Shown: positions 49,865-58,705, counted from the first letter of the stretch. The stretch is 64,000 nt of DNA from Sphingomonas chungangi (GCF_013778325.1 NZ_JACEIB010000003.1:310001-374000), one strand, 5' to 3'. Numbers and translations are program-made. The notes: a model not told the origin generated them from the letters alone.

Positions 49865-51191
49865 CGCGGTGGGGCCGGGGGCGACACGGACGGGGCGTGG
49901 CTGGTGGTTCCTGCTGGTCCTCGGCTTGGTTTACATGTTCAACTTCGTCGATCGCACCGCCATCTCCGTGGTCGGCGAAGCGATCCGTCGCGAGCTGCAC
50001 CTGAGCGACCTTCAGCTCGGCATGCTCGGCGGCCTCAGCTTCTCGCTCTTCTACGCCGCGCTTGGTATCCCGCTGGCGCGGCTGGCGGAGCGCCGGAGCC
50101 GCATCGGCATCATCTCCGCCGTGACAGCGATCTGGTCGGTAATGACGGCCCTTTCGGGAATGGCCGGAAGCTTCGTGCAGTTGCTGGTGTGCCGCATGGG
50201 TGTGGGAATTGGAGAGGCCGGTTTCACGCCCGCGCTGGTGTCGATGCTGTCGGATCGTTTCCCTCCCGAGCGTCGAGCGGCGGCGTTCTCGATCATCGCC
50301 CTGGGTGTGCCGACCGGCGCGGCGATCGCGGCGACGGCGGGCGGCCTGATCGCCAAGCTCTACGGCTGGCGGATGGCGTTCCTGGCGCTGGGTGTGCCCG
50401 GGCTGCTGCTCGCTCTGCTCGTCATTGCGACGATTCCGGAACCACCGCGCCACGATGCCGGAGATTCCGCAGCTCCGCCTTTCGGCGCCGTGCTGCGGCG
50501 GGTGTCGCGATCCAGCGCCTTCGTTCATCTCACCGTCGGCAGCGGCCTGGTGGGAATGGTCGGCTACGGGCTCAATCTGTTCATGATTCCGCTGCTCGTG
50601 CGGCGCTACGGGCTCGACCTTCCACAGGCGGGCGGGATATTCGCCTTCTCGTCCAGCCTTGCCATTGCGATCGGCTCGCTGCTCGGCGGCCTCGTCGCGG
50701 ATGCGCTCGGGCGGCGGGACATTCGCTGGTTCGGCTGGACGCCGGCCCTGCTGATGGCGATCGCGCTGCCGCTCTATTGGGTCGCTCTGCTGCAGTCGGA
50801 CTGGCGCGCCTTCATGGCGCTGATGTTTCTGGCGAGCGCGGCGCTCTACGCATTCCTCCCGGCAATCATGACCGTGACGCAGCGGCTCGTCGAGCCGCGG
50901 ATGCGCGCTTCGGCCGCCGCGATTCACGCCTTCGGGCAGACCGTGGCGGGCCTCGGCATCGGCTCCGTGCTGCTCGGTTCGCTCAGCGATCGCTTCGCGC
51001 GGCTCGCGTATCACGGCGATTATCGCGCGACCTGTATCGGCAAAGGCGCCCAGCCGATCTCGGCCGGATGCCTGCAGGCTTCGGCCGCCGGGCTCCAGCA
51101 TGCGATGCTGTTGGCCGGGATCGTGCTGCTCTGGGCGATCGCCCACTATCTTCTGGCCGCACGCGCGCTCCCTGGTGAGGCGCGTTCCTAG
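49857..51191 (+). CDS. MFS transporter (spinster-like)
   Basis: 444 residues with twelve predicted helices. Typical are YMFNFVDRTAISVVGEAIRREL in helix 1, GIPLARLAERRSR after helix 2, and RMGVGIGEAGFTPA in helix 4, as in the spinster-like branch common in sphingomonad catabolic clusters. TTG 49857 is chosen because GAGG stands 6 nt upstream and the gene then overlaps the phosphotransferase stop by 8 bp. It likely imports an aromatic or organic acid. Confidence 0.9.
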   Translation: MSNAVGPGATRTGRGWWFLLVLGLVYMFNFVDRTAISVVGEAIRRELHLSDLQLGMLGGLSFSLFYAALGIPLARLAERRSRIGIISAVTAIWSVMTALSGMAGSFVQLLVCRMGVGIGEAGFTPALVSMLSDRFPPERRAAAFSIIALGVPTGAAIAATAGGLIAKLYGWRMAFLALGVPGLLLALLVIATIPEPPRHDAGDSAAPPFGAVLRRVSRSSAFVHLTVGSGLVGMVGYGLNLFMIPLLVRRYGLDLPQAGGIFAFSSSLAIAIGSLLGGLVADALGRRDIRWFGWTPALLMAIALPLYWVALLQSDWRAFMALMFLASAALYAFLPAIMTVTQRLVEPRMRASAAAIHAFGQTVAGLGIGSVLLGSLSDRFARLAYHGDYRATCIGKGAQPISAGCLQASAAGLQHAMLLAGIVLLWAIAHYLLAARALPGEARS

Positions 51192-51254
51192 CCGACGGTA
51201 GGGCCGGATGCCGGGCACCCGCGCGATGAGAGGCAAAATGGCGAAAGGATAAGG

Positions 51255-52064
51255 ATGATGGCGGCGAGCCCCGTGCTGGATCGCGACAAATATGGGCCTT
51301 GGGCGGTCATCGCGGGAGGATCGGACGGCACCGGCGCGGCGTTCGCCCGCGACATCGCCGCTTCGGGTATCAACCTTCTCCTCGTCGCCCGTCGGCCGGG
51401 CCCGCTGGAGGGACTCGCCCAGGAATTGCGACAGGCCCACGGTGTCGAGGTGCAGACGCTGTCACTCGACCTCAACGCGCCTGACGCAGCTCAACGCATG
51501 GCGCAGGCCGCCGAGGGCAAGGAAGTCGGCCTCTACATCTCGAACGCCGGGGCGGAGAAGGGCGGGAGTTACTTCCTCGATCAATCGACCGAGACGATCC
51601 ACAACCTGATCGCGCGCAATGTCGTGACCGTCGTCGATGCCTGCCAGCTGTTCGGCGCGCCGATGGTGGCGAGAGGCCGGGGCGGGATGGTTCTGATGGG
51701 ATCGGGCGCCGGCCTCGGCGGGCAACCGGGTGTCGCGACCTACTCGGGCGTGAAGGCGTTCGTGCTCAACCTTGCGGAGTCGTTGTGGGGCGAGTGGCGG
51801 GCGAGCGGTGTCGATGTGATCGGGATCGCCGCGCCGATCATGGACACGCCCACCCTCCGCGAGTTGCTCGGCGATATGCAGATACCCGGCATGCTCTCTG
51901 CCGACGAAGTGGCGCGCACCGCGCTCGAACGTATGCGGGCGGGCGCGCCCTGCCATGTTTACCCGCTCGATCCCACGCCCGAGGAGGCCTTGCGTCAGAG
52001 TGACATCAGGCGCGATCGCATCCTGGCGGTGCAGGCGATCACCGCGTCGCTGTTCGGCCATTGA
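51255..52064 (+). CDS. SDR-family oxidoreductase (GGSDG subgroup)
   Basis: 269 residues, paralog of the SDR at 17299-18123: both have YGxWAxIxGGSDGxG, a SNAG/FNAG motif and an SLW segment after the active site. Here the active site is YSGVK. It has no IDGG tail. It follows the MFS gene by 63 bp and converges on the sulfotransferase (6 bp). Its substrate is unknown. Confidence 0.87.
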   Translation: MMAASPVLDRDKYGPWAVIAGGSDGTGAAFARDIAASGINLLLVARRPGPLEGLAQELRQAHGVEVQTLSLDLNAPDAAQRMAQAAEGKEVGLYISNAGAEKGGSYFLDQSTETIHNLIARNVVTVVDACQLFGAPMVARGRGGMVLMGSGAGLGGQPGVATYSGVKAFVLNLAESLWGEWRASGVDVIGIAAPIMDTPTLRELLGDMQIPGMLSADEVARTALERMRAGAPCHVYPLDPTPEEALRQSDIRRDRILAVQAITASLFGH

Positions 52065-52070
52065 CGCGGG

Positions 52071-53342
52071 CTATTTGACCTCGATCTGAACCGGGAAGCG
52101 ATCGAAATAGAACTGGAAGGGGATTCGCAGCTCTTCCGCCGTGACGCCGAAATCGCGCTCCAGATTATAGGCGATCTTGGCGTCCCGCTTCTCTTCGTGC
52201 GCCGCCAGATAGGCGTGAAGCTGAGCGAGCGCCGCGTCGGTCAGCGGAATATCGGCGAGCGCATAGATCTTCCGCAGGATCGGATCGGGGTCGCGGATCC
52301 ATTCGTGGAAGTAGACGTCGAGCGTCTGCGCCTTGGGCAGAATGTCATGGTCACGGACGCAACGCTCCAGCAGGCGGCGGTAGCGGTCGGGCCAGTAGTT
52401 CAGCGCCTCTTTGGGATCGATCTTCTCGCGCAGCATACGCGCCGCATAATGGTACATGGTAAGCTGTGATTGAACGGAGCCGACGGGATCACGATGGGTG
52501 ATGACGAAGGTCGCATCCGGGAATGTTTTATAGAGGACGGGCAACTGTTCCATATGCTGTGGGCACTTGATGACCCAGCGGTTCGGGCCGTTCAGGAAGG
52601 TCAGCGCCTGCAGAGCCTTCTTGAGATAGGCATAGGGGCCGGTCTGATCCTCCGCCAGATAATAGTCCCGCCAGCGCGGCACATGGGCCAGCCATTCGAT
52701 CAGGTAGGACGAGAAATCGAGCGCCTGGAGCTCGATGTCCTCGCTGATGTGGTCCGCCGAGAATTCGTGCATGATCGCCATGTACGGCAGCACCGCCGCC
52801 ATGCCTTTCCAGCCTTCCTCGGCGCGGGTGCGGCGGGGATTGGCGTCGTTCGGCGTCGGTTCGTCGCCGGGAGCGGGCACCGGCGCGATCGCCTCCCACC
52901 AGGGCAGAGAACGCAGCCGCGTGTCGGCGCTGAGCAGACCGAGCAGATGCGTGGTGCCCGAGCGCGGTAGGCCGGCCACGATGATCGGGCGATCGATCTC
53001 GATATCGAGGATCTCCGGATGCCGCCGGATCAGGTCCTCCAGCCGCAGCCGCGTCGCCGCGAAGCGAACCGTCATCGTGTAGAGGTTGTGGCGGGTGACG
53101 GCGGACGCGTTGGTATCCTCGTCAATCGCCTGCAGCCAGACCTTGAGCCGCTCGACGAAGTCCATTTCGCCGAAATCCGAAAGGCCGGTCTGCGCCCGGG
53201 CGTCCGCGAAGATCGTCTCGATCTCGAAGGAAACCGGGTGAGCCGCGGCGGCGGCGCGCGCACCGGCCTGGAGCTCGGTCAGCACCGGATCGTGCAGATC
53301 GGTGATGTCGATCTTCTGTTGCCGTCGCGCGGTCATGCTCAT
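52071..53342 (-). CDS. Sulfotransferase-family protein
   Basis: 423 residues. The PAPS 5'-phosphosulfate loop is GLPRSGTTHL (124-133) and the 3'-phosphate site is THRDPVGSVQS; both match the aryl/steroid-type sulfotransferase fold found in many bacterial proteins annotated sulfotransferase_3. It may sulfate a hydroxylated substrate, or have another role as seen for many bacterial members without known acceptor. It is monocistronic and divergent from the phosphatase gene across 241 bp in which I see no gene. Confidence 0.9.
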   Translation of the reverse strand: MSMTARRQQKIDITDLHDPVLTELQAGARAAAAAHPVSFEIETIFADARAQTGLSDFGEMDFVERLKVWLQAIDEDTNASAVTRHNLYTMTVRFAATRLRLEDLIRRHPEILDIEIDRPIIVAGLPRSGTTHLLGLLSADTRLRSLPWWEAIAPVPAPGDEPTPNDANPRRTRAEEGWKGMAAVLPYMAIMHEFSADHISEDIELQALDFSSYLIEWLAHVPRWRDYYLAEDQTGPYAYLKKALQALTFLNGPNRWVIKCPQHMEQLPVLYKTFPDATFVITHRDPVGSVQSQLTMYHYAARMLREKIDPKEALNYWPDRYRRLLERCVRDHDILPKAQTLDVYFHEWIRDPDPILRKIYALADIPLTDAALAQLHAYLAAHEEKRDAKIAYNLERDFGVTAEELRIPFQFYFDRFPVQIEVK

Positions 53343-53583
53343 GTCTCTTCTGCCTTATGTTCGCATGGAGCAAACGGCAGAATGCCGATCGTGGCAATTG
53401 CGGGCGATGTCGCAGATGCGCCAAAAGACTGGATCGCCTGCCAGGTCCTCGGAATCGCCGTTCGAGAGGTAGCTCGATGGACCACCCGACCGAAGACAGG
53501 GCAAGGCTGTTGGCTCTTGGTTGAGGCCTTGCCGGGGCGCAAAGGCATGACGATCCATGCCCTGCCAACCCACGGAGACAGGA

Positions 53584-54345
53584 ATGACTCAGGCTTTGTC
53601 GAAGCTCAATTTTCGCGATCTCGGGGGCCTTCCGGCAGGAGACGGCGGCGTCGTACGGCGCTTGCTGCTCTACCGCAACGAAGGGCCCGCCAGCCTGTCC
53701 GATGACCATCGGCGGGAACTGGTCGCGCTAGACATCAGGCTGGTCTGCGATCTGCGTTCCGAAGTCGAACGGGACAAGGCGCCGAACGACTGGACCACCG
53801 CCCGTTTGTTCAATCTGGACATCACCAACGATCTTCGCGCCGAGACCAACGAGGGGTGGGCTGCGCTCAAGGATGATCCAAGCCCTGCCGGTGCACGCAA
53901 GGCCATGCGGACGAACTACGCCGCTATTCCCGGCGCGTTGTTGCCCCATCTGCGACCATTCGCCGATGCGATTCTTGCCGGCGAGACGCCGGTGCTCATT
54001 CACTGCACGGCCGGTAAGGACCGGACCGGCGTTCTGGTGGCGCTGCTTCTGCTCTTGCTGGGAGTTCCGAAGGATCAGGTCGTCGAGGATTATCTTCGCT
54101 CGGACGTCTTTGCCCGAAACCTCCGGCTCGGCGGTGCCATCGCGCATGCTTTCGAAGAGACATTTGGTTTCACGCCCAGCGAGGACACGATTGAGGCAAT
54201 GACCGGCGTGGATAGGGACTTCCTCGATGCCGCATTCGATGCCGTGACGGGGCGCTGGGGCTCGATCGAGGGATATTTCGAGGCTGCCGGAATCGACGCG
54301 GCTAGACGCGCAACCCTTCGCGAAACATTGGTCGAACGAGGCTGA
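53584..54345 (+). CDS. Tyrosine-protein phosphatase (lipid phosphatase-like)
   Basis: 253 residues. The P-loop HCTAGKDRTG gives nucleophile C141 and arginine R147; NFRDLGGLP near the start is the second family hallmark. This atypical dual-specificity group contains LipA/PtpB-like enzymes that act on phosphotyrosine or phosphoinositides. GGAGA precedes ATG 53584. It converges with an SDR operon and has no obvious partner kinase, though phosphotransferase-family proteins are frequent in the window. Confidence 0.9.
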   Translation: MTQALSKLNFRDLGGLPAGDGGVVRRLLLYRNEGPASLSDDHRRELVALDIRLVCDLRSEVERDKAPNDWTTARLFNLDITNDLRAETNEGWAALKDDPSPAGARKAMRTNYAAIPGALLPHLRPFADAILAGETPVLIHCTAGKDRTGVLVALLLLLLGVPKDQVVEDYLRSDVFARNLRLGGAIAHAFEETFGFTPSEDTIEAMTGVDRDFLDAAFDAVTGRWGSIEGYFEAAGIDAARRATLRETLVERG

Positions 54346-54358
54346 AGCGCGGCAACGC

Positions 54359-55141
54359 TCAACAAGTCAGCCATCCGCCATCGACGACGATCGTCTGGCC
54401 CGTCATGTAGGCAGAAGCATCCGAAGTGGCGAACAGCACGGCGGCGGCGATGTCGTCTGGACGACCCTGGCGACCGATCGGCGGCGCGAACCTGGCGATG
54501 GTCTCCGGGCTGAAGCCCGGGCCGGTCGAGGTCATCTGGCCGGGCGTCGCGGTGTTTCCGGGGCATATGGCGTTGACGCGGATGCCGTCCTTCACCACCT
54601 CCATCGCCGCAGCGCGCGTAAGGCCCGCGACACCGGCCTTGGACGTCGAGTAGGCGTAGAGGCTGGGCGTGGTCGCGTGGAAGGCGCTGTTCGATGCGAT
54701 ATTGACGATCCGACCGTCGATCCTATCGGCACGCATCCTTTTGACGACCTCGCGAATCGCGATAGCTGGGCCGCGCAGGTTGACGTCGAGCACGCTGTCC
54801 CAGAAATCGCCGGTCGTATCCTCCAGATAGTTACGGTTCTGCACGCCCGCATTGTTGACCAGGATATCGATGCGGCCGAACGCATCATGCACCTCCTCGA
54901 CCAGCGCGAGGATCGCTGCTTCGCTCGCCATGTCGATCGTCCAGCTTCGCGCCTGGCCACCCTCGGCCACGATCGCGCCCGCGACGGCACGCGCACCTTC
55001 GCCGTTGATGTCCGCCACGGCGACGCGGGCACCCATGCCCGCCAGATAGCGGGCGATCGCCTCGCCCATGCCCTGCGCGGCGCCGGTGACGATAGCGGAG
55101 CGCCCGTCGAGACGGAACAATTTATCGAGATCGATCAGCAC
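54359..55141 (-). CDS. SDR-family oxidoreductase
   Basis: 260 residues. TGAAQGMG, NNAG, serine in NIASNSA and YSTSK are all present, ending TGQTIVVDGGW. GTG 55141 has GAGGAGG 5 nt upstream and is preferred to a longer frame starting at 55183. It is the last gene of a six-gene minus-strand acyl-CoA operon and could oxidise the 3-hydroxyacyl-CoA produced by the hotdog pair upstream. Confidence 0.9.
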   Translation of the reverse strand: MLIDLDKLFRLDGRSAIVTGAAQGMGEAIARYLAGMGARVAVADINGEGARAVAGAIVAEGGQARSWTIDMASEAAILALVEEVHDAFGRIDILVNNAGVQNRNYLEDTTGDFWDSVLDVNLRGPAIAIREVVKRMRADRIDGRIVNIASNSAFHATTPSLYAYSTSKAGVAGLTRAAAMEVVKDGIRVNAICPGNTATPGQMTSTGPGFSPETIARFAPPIGRQGRPDDIAAAVLFATSDASAYMTGQTIVVDGGWLTC

Positions 55142-55240
55142 ATTCGCCTCCTCGTCCGCGACGCCGTGCGGTCGCGAGCTCAAGGGGACGCGGGTTCGCC
55201 AGCCACCTCACCTGCCGGGCGAGGGGGACGACGGCCATGA

Positions 55241-55978
55241 TCAGAGGCTGAAGCCGCCGTCCACGATCAGCGTCTGCCCGGTTATGTAGAGTGCGCGATC
55301 GGAGGCCAGGAAGGAAACCGCCTCGGCGATCTCATCGCCGCTGCCGAACCGGCGCAGCGCAATGCGCTGCTTCTGCGCTTCCCATATCTCGGGTGAATAG
55401 AGCGTCTGCAGGAAGGCGGCGCCCAGTCCCGCATCGATGATGCCTGGCGCGACCATATTCGCCCGGATGCCGTAGCGCCCCTCTTCCTTGGCGATTGCGC
55501 GACCCAAAGCCTCGATCCCCGCCTTGGGCACCGAGGAGAGAGAATCGCCGGGCGGATAGCTGTAATTGGCTACCGAGACGACCGAGACGAAGTTGCCCCC
55601 CTGCTGTCTGCGGAAGACAGGCAGGGCGGCGGCGACCACCCTGGTAAAGCCGATCAGTTCGGTCTCGATGACTTCGCGCCAGCTGGCCTCGTCGATCCGG
55701 CTCACGAAGGGCTGGCCGATGGCAACGCCGCCGGCGAAAATCACGGTGCCGATACCGCCGAAGCGCGCCGCCGCGTCCGCGATGGAGGACGAGACGCTGT
55801 CGGCGTCGGTCACGTCGCAGCGCATCGCGACACCACCGTCGATCGCAGCGGCCGTCTCCTTGGCCGCGTCCTGCCCGTTGCGATAGCCGACGACGACATG
55901 GTCCCATTCGGCGGCGAGCGCCCGGCAGATCGCGCTGCCGAGCCCTCCGCTTCCGCCGATGACGAAGGCGGCGCTCAC
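55241..55978 (-). CDS. SDR-family protein lacking the catalytic tyrosine
   Basis: 245 residues. The fold is intact (GGSGGLG loop, GQTLIVDGGF tail), but the region that should read YxxxK is SSVPK, so the catalytic tyrosine is serine; the lysine is kept. NNAG is also replaced by FAGG. The protein may be a non-classical dehydrogenase, use another acid, or be inactive. The start is GTG with a weak GGAG 11 nt upstream. It lies 33 bp behind the VOC gene and 99 bp before the next SDR. Confidence 0.85.
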   Translation of the reverse strand: MSAAFVIGGSGGLGSAICRALAAEWDHVVVGYRNGQDAAKETAAAIDGGVAMRCDVTDADSVSSSIADAAARFGGIGTVIFAGGVAIGQPFVSRIDEASWREVIETELIGFTRVVAAALPVFRRQQGGNFVSVVSVANYSYPPGDSLSSVPKAGIEALGRAIAKEEGRYGIRANMVAPGIIDAGLGAAFLQTLYSPEIWEAQKQRIALRRFGSGDEIAEAVSFLASDRALYITGQTLIVDGGFSL

Positions 55979-56011
55979 CGTCTTGCGCGCTCCGCCTCGC
56001 TCATGACGATA

Positions 56012-56572
56012 TTATTCGGCGGCGACGGCGGTCGGCGGCACGATCTCGGCGAAGACGGGATGCTCCCCCGGCCCCGCATAGGCGAACTTGCCCGGCGCAT
56101 GATGCCAGCGGCCATCGTTGCGGCTTTCATAGGGCGAAGCGACCTCGATCAGGCAACCATGCGTGCTCTTCGGGCCGACCCAGCTCCATTTCTGCCAGGT
56201 CATGTCGGGGTCGTTGAAGGTCTGTCCGCCCCCGGGCAGATGCAGCCCTTCGGCCTTCAGCTTCTCCATCGCGCCGGGCACGTCGTCCGTCGTGTAGCAC
56301 AGATGATGGACGTGCTCGCCGACCTTGTCGAGCCGGTCGCCCAGAGGCGTGCCCGGGGCGGGCTGGATGAACTGGATTTCGGTCGACTCCTCGTTGACGA
56401 AGGTCGCCCACTTCATCCCGGCATCGGCGCCGGACGAGAATTCGTCATATTTCACGATGCGCTTCTCGAGGCTCTTGGGATCGAGCACTCGCAGGATCTT
56501 GGTCCAGTCCTCGATAGCCTTGTCGAGATCGCGAACCACCATGCAAACGTGGGAAAAAGGACCGCTCGGCAT
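56012..56572 (-). CDS. VOC-family protein (glyoxalase / methylmalonyl-CoA epimerase-like)
   Basis: 186 residues. The beta-alpha-beta modules show FSHVCMVVRDLDKAIEDWTKIL and VHHLCYTTDDVPGAMEKLKAEG, with histidines H8 and the HHL pair as likely metal ligands. Relatives epimerise acyl-CoAs or are extradiol-type enzymes. A C-terminal extension beyond the second module is longer than in the epimerase. Within an acyl-CoA operon, epimerisation or isomerisation of a CoA thioester is the best guess. Confidence 0.84.
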   Translation of the reverse strand: MPSGPFSHVCMVVRDLDKAIEDWTKILRVLDPKSLEKRIVKYDEFSSGADAGMKWATFVNEESTEIQFIQPAPGTPLGDRLDKVGEHVHHLCYTTDDVPGAMEKLKAEGLHLPGGGQTFNDPDMTWQKWSWVGPKSTHGCLIEVASPYESRNDGRWHHAPGKFAYAGPGEHPVFAEIVPPTAVAAE

Positions 56573-56583
56573 ATCAAATCTCC

Positions 56584-56979
56584 TTAGTAAGCGAGCCGGA
56601 TGGTGGCGGTGCCGGAATTGACCGTACCGCGCCCTTCGGCATCGAGGCTGAACTCGCAGTCGATCCGTGCGCCATCGATCGCGACGATGCTGCCGCTGGC
56701 AATCACCTTATCGCCTGCGTAGACGTTATCCAAGAAGCGAGAATCCATCGCCTCGATCGTCGCACCCGGAAATGCGGCCATTAGCATGTTCATCATGTAG
56801 GCCACGTTGATCGGCCCCTGATTGATCACCTTGTCGCCGAGCCCCTTCGCCTTCACCACTTCAACATCGAGGTGGATCGGGTTGGGATCGGCGAGGAACA
56901 CGGCCCAGTCCTTCATCGCCTCCGGGCTGACGCTCGGGATCGCGAACGATGGCAGCGCATCTCCAACGGCGTAGCTCAT
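56584..56979 (-). CDS. MaoC-like hotdog protein, catalytic half of a heteromeric hydratase
   Basis: 131 residues. LADPNPIHLD carries the D-x4-H catalytic pair of hydratase-2 enzymes. The partner gene just upstream (56976-57431) encodes a second hotdog without this pair, and their 4-bp overlap suggests fixed stoichiometry. This mirrors ChsH1/ChsH2 of actinobacterial steroid degradation, where two half-size MaoC proteins form one hydratase for bulky CoA esters. AAGGAG precedes the ATG. The steroid link is analogy only. Confidence 0.85.
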   Translation of the reverse strand: MSYAVGDALPSFAIPSVSPEAMKDWAVFLADPNPIHLDVEVVKAKGLGDKVINQGPINVAYMMNMLMAAFPGATIEAMDSRFLDNVYAGDKVIASGSIVAIDGARIDCEFSLDAEGRGTVNSGTATIRLAY

Positions 56980-57431
56980 GCCAACTCCTTGCGCGGCAAT
57001 ACCCAGACATTGTCGGTTTCCAGCACCTGCGTGCCGTCGAGCGTGAGGAGCCTCAGCCGATAGGTCAGCACGTCCATCACGCCGAGCTTGCGGCTGCGCT
57101 TGCGGACGAGCGAGAGGATTTCGCCGGTGACCCTGTAGCTCTCGCCGATCATGAGCGGGTGGGCGAAGCGGACGCCCGAGCTTCCCATCATCGGGCCGTC
57201 CTCGACGTCGAACTCGCACGCCTCGCATACTCCGGCCACGGTTTTCCCCATCGCGACCTGGGTGGCGATATAATAATATATGGGGTGCGCAGTTCCGTCC
57301 GTCGCGGGTGTCGTCCCGGTCGAGGCGCAGAGCCGGGCGTTCTCCTCCGCGGTGATGGTGAACACCTTGGTGCCGTCCAGCGAAACGCCAGCGACGTCCG
57401 GGGCGGGGGGCAGGGTGGCTTCGTCGCTCAT
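56976..57431 (-). CDS. Hotdog (FAS1-type dehydratase N-terminal-like) protein, non-catalytic half
   Basis: 151 residues of single hotdog fold: ITAEENARLCASTGTT at the start, HPIYYYIATQVAMG, then VRFAHPLMIGESYRVTGEI. The catalytic Asp-His pair is absent, as in the N-terminal half of double-hotdog hydratases. It likely binds the acyl part of the substrate while the neighbour encoded at 56584-56979 catalyses. Its ATG overlaps the acyl-CoA dehydrogenase stop (TGATG). Confidence 0.83.
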   Translation of the reverse strand: MSDEATLPPAPDVAGVSLDGTKVFTITAEENARLCASTGTTPATDGTAHPIYYYIATQVAMGKTVAGVCEACEFDVEDGPMMGSSGVRFAHPLMIGESYRVTGEILSLVRKRSRKLGVMDVLTYRLRLLTLDGTQVLETDNVWVLPRKELA

Positions 57432-58594
57432 CAGTAGGACCTTGGCAGGCCGAGGCTTTCGGCGATCGAGTTGCGGACCATTTCGTTGGAGATCGGTGTC
57501 ATGCGCAGGATGCGGTGATCGCGCCAGTAGCGCTGCATGTCCGTCTCTGCCGAATAACCCATGCCACCGAGGATCTGGATCCCCAGATCGGCAGCCTTCA
57601 CGGCATTTTCCGTGGCGACCATTTTCAGCATATTGGCCTCGACGCCGCATGGCATCCCGTTCGATTGCATCCACGCCACGTTATAGAGCAGCAATTCGGT
57701 GGTCTTCTGCCAGGTCGCGATGTCGGCAACGTAATGCTGTAGGGCCTGGAATCGACCGATGATACCGCCGAACGCCTTGCGTTGGAGCATGTAGGCGACC
57801 GCATCCTCCAGCACGCCGTCGATCGCGCCGAGACATTGTGCACCCACCATGATCCGCTCGTTGTTGAGCGTCGGCAGCATCGCGTACCAGGCCTTGCCGG
57901 GCTCACCGAGCACGTCCTCGTCGGGGACGAACACATCCTCGTAATGGACCTCGCACGATCCCATCGCGCGCATTCCGAGTTTGGGCAGCAAGGAGGCGGT
58001 GATACCCTTCGCCTTGGCATCGACGAAGAACATCGTCAGACCCTGATGCTTCTTCTCGACATCCTTGTCGGTACGCGCCAGCACCAACAGACGGTCGGCG
58101 GCCTTGGCGGCCGTTGTCCACATCTTCGCGCCGTTGAGAATCCACCCGCCATCGACCTTCTCGGCATGCGTCTTCATAGCGCCGAGTACATCGGTGCCGC
58201 CATCCGGCTCAGTCATGCTGAGCGAGACGCGCAGCTTGCCCTGGGCCATCGGCCGCAGCCAGCGCTCCTTCTGCTCGGGGCTGCCGACCGACGCGATCGT
58301 CTTGGCGCCGCCGAATGACGTCAGCCCCCATACCCACAGCAATCCACCAGCCGTCCTCGCGAACTCGCGCGCGAAGATCATCTGCATCGTCACGTCGCCG
58401 CCGAGGCCGTCATATTCTTCGGGAATCCCGATCCCGAAAAAACCCTGTTCGGCGATTTTGTCCCACAGGGCGTAGGGGTAATTCTCCTCGTCGGCCTCCA
58501 GCTGGCGCATCCAGTCCTTCGGCGCTTCCGCATTCACCCAGCGGCGCACGATTTCCTGGAAAGACGCCTGCTCCTCACTCAACGAAAAATCCAT
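57431..58594 (-). CDS. Acyl-CoA dehydrogenase
   Basis: 387 residues. MDFSLSEEQASFQEIVRRWV is a standard N-terminus, SMTEPDGGTDVLGAMKT binds FAD and GGMGYSAETDMQRYWRD lies near the C-terminus. The MCAD-type glutamate position is threonine (RMTPISNEM); a glutamate in LNNERIMVGA could replace it. It heads the six-gene operon and would supply enoyl-CoA to the hotdog pair. The 17-bp motif copy 2 lies 55 bp upstream of ATG 58594 in the same orientation. Confidence 0.94.
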   Translation of the reverse strand: MDFSLSEEQASFQEIVRRWVNAEAPKDWMRQLEADEENYPYALWDKIAEQGFFGIGIPEEYDGLGGDVTMQMIFAREFARTAGGLLWVWGLTSFGGAKTIASVGSPEQKERWLRPMAQGKLRVSLSMTEPDGGTDVLGAMKTHAEKVDGGWILNGAKMWTTAAKAADRLLVLARTDKDVEKKHQGLTMFFVDAKAKGITASLLPKLGMRAMGSCEVHYEDVFVPDEDVLGEPGKAWYAMLPTLNNERIMVGAQCLGAIDGVLEDAVAYMLQRKAFGGIIGRFQALQHYVADIATWQKTTELLLYNVAWMQSNGMPCGVEANMLKMVATENAVKAADLGIQILGGMGYSAETDMQRYWRDHRILRMTPISNEMVRNSIAESLGLPRSY

Positions 58595-58649
58595 GCCACT
58601 CCCCGGGATGCTATCTCGGCAAGCCTTTTGCGGCACCGGCCGTTTCTAC

Positions 58650-58666
58650 ACCTATCCAAGTGCAGG
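58650..58666 (-). promoter_or_regulatory. 17-bp motif, copy 2 (CCTGCACTTGGATAGGT on minus strand)
   Basis: It lies 55 bp before the acyl-CoA dehydrogenase start, reading in the direction of that gene. It differs from copy 1 at position 4 and from copy 3 at position 10. The similar distance to the start codon as in copy 1 favours a promoter or activator element. Confidence 0.55.
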
Positions 58667-58685
58667 CGCCTCATGCCCCGGCTCC

Positions 58686-58705
58686 CGCCTGCCTGCCGAC
58701 AGGCG
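58686..58705. repeat. Inverted repeat CGCCTG-N8-CAGGCG
   Basis: 6-bp arms around CCTGCCGA in the divergent gap between the acyl-CoA dehydrogenase and an SDR; GCCTG-CCGA-CAGGC is an alternative pairing with a 4-nt loop. It resembles the better repeats at 13927 and 48135 and, like them, lies between divergent genes. Confidence 0.35.
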
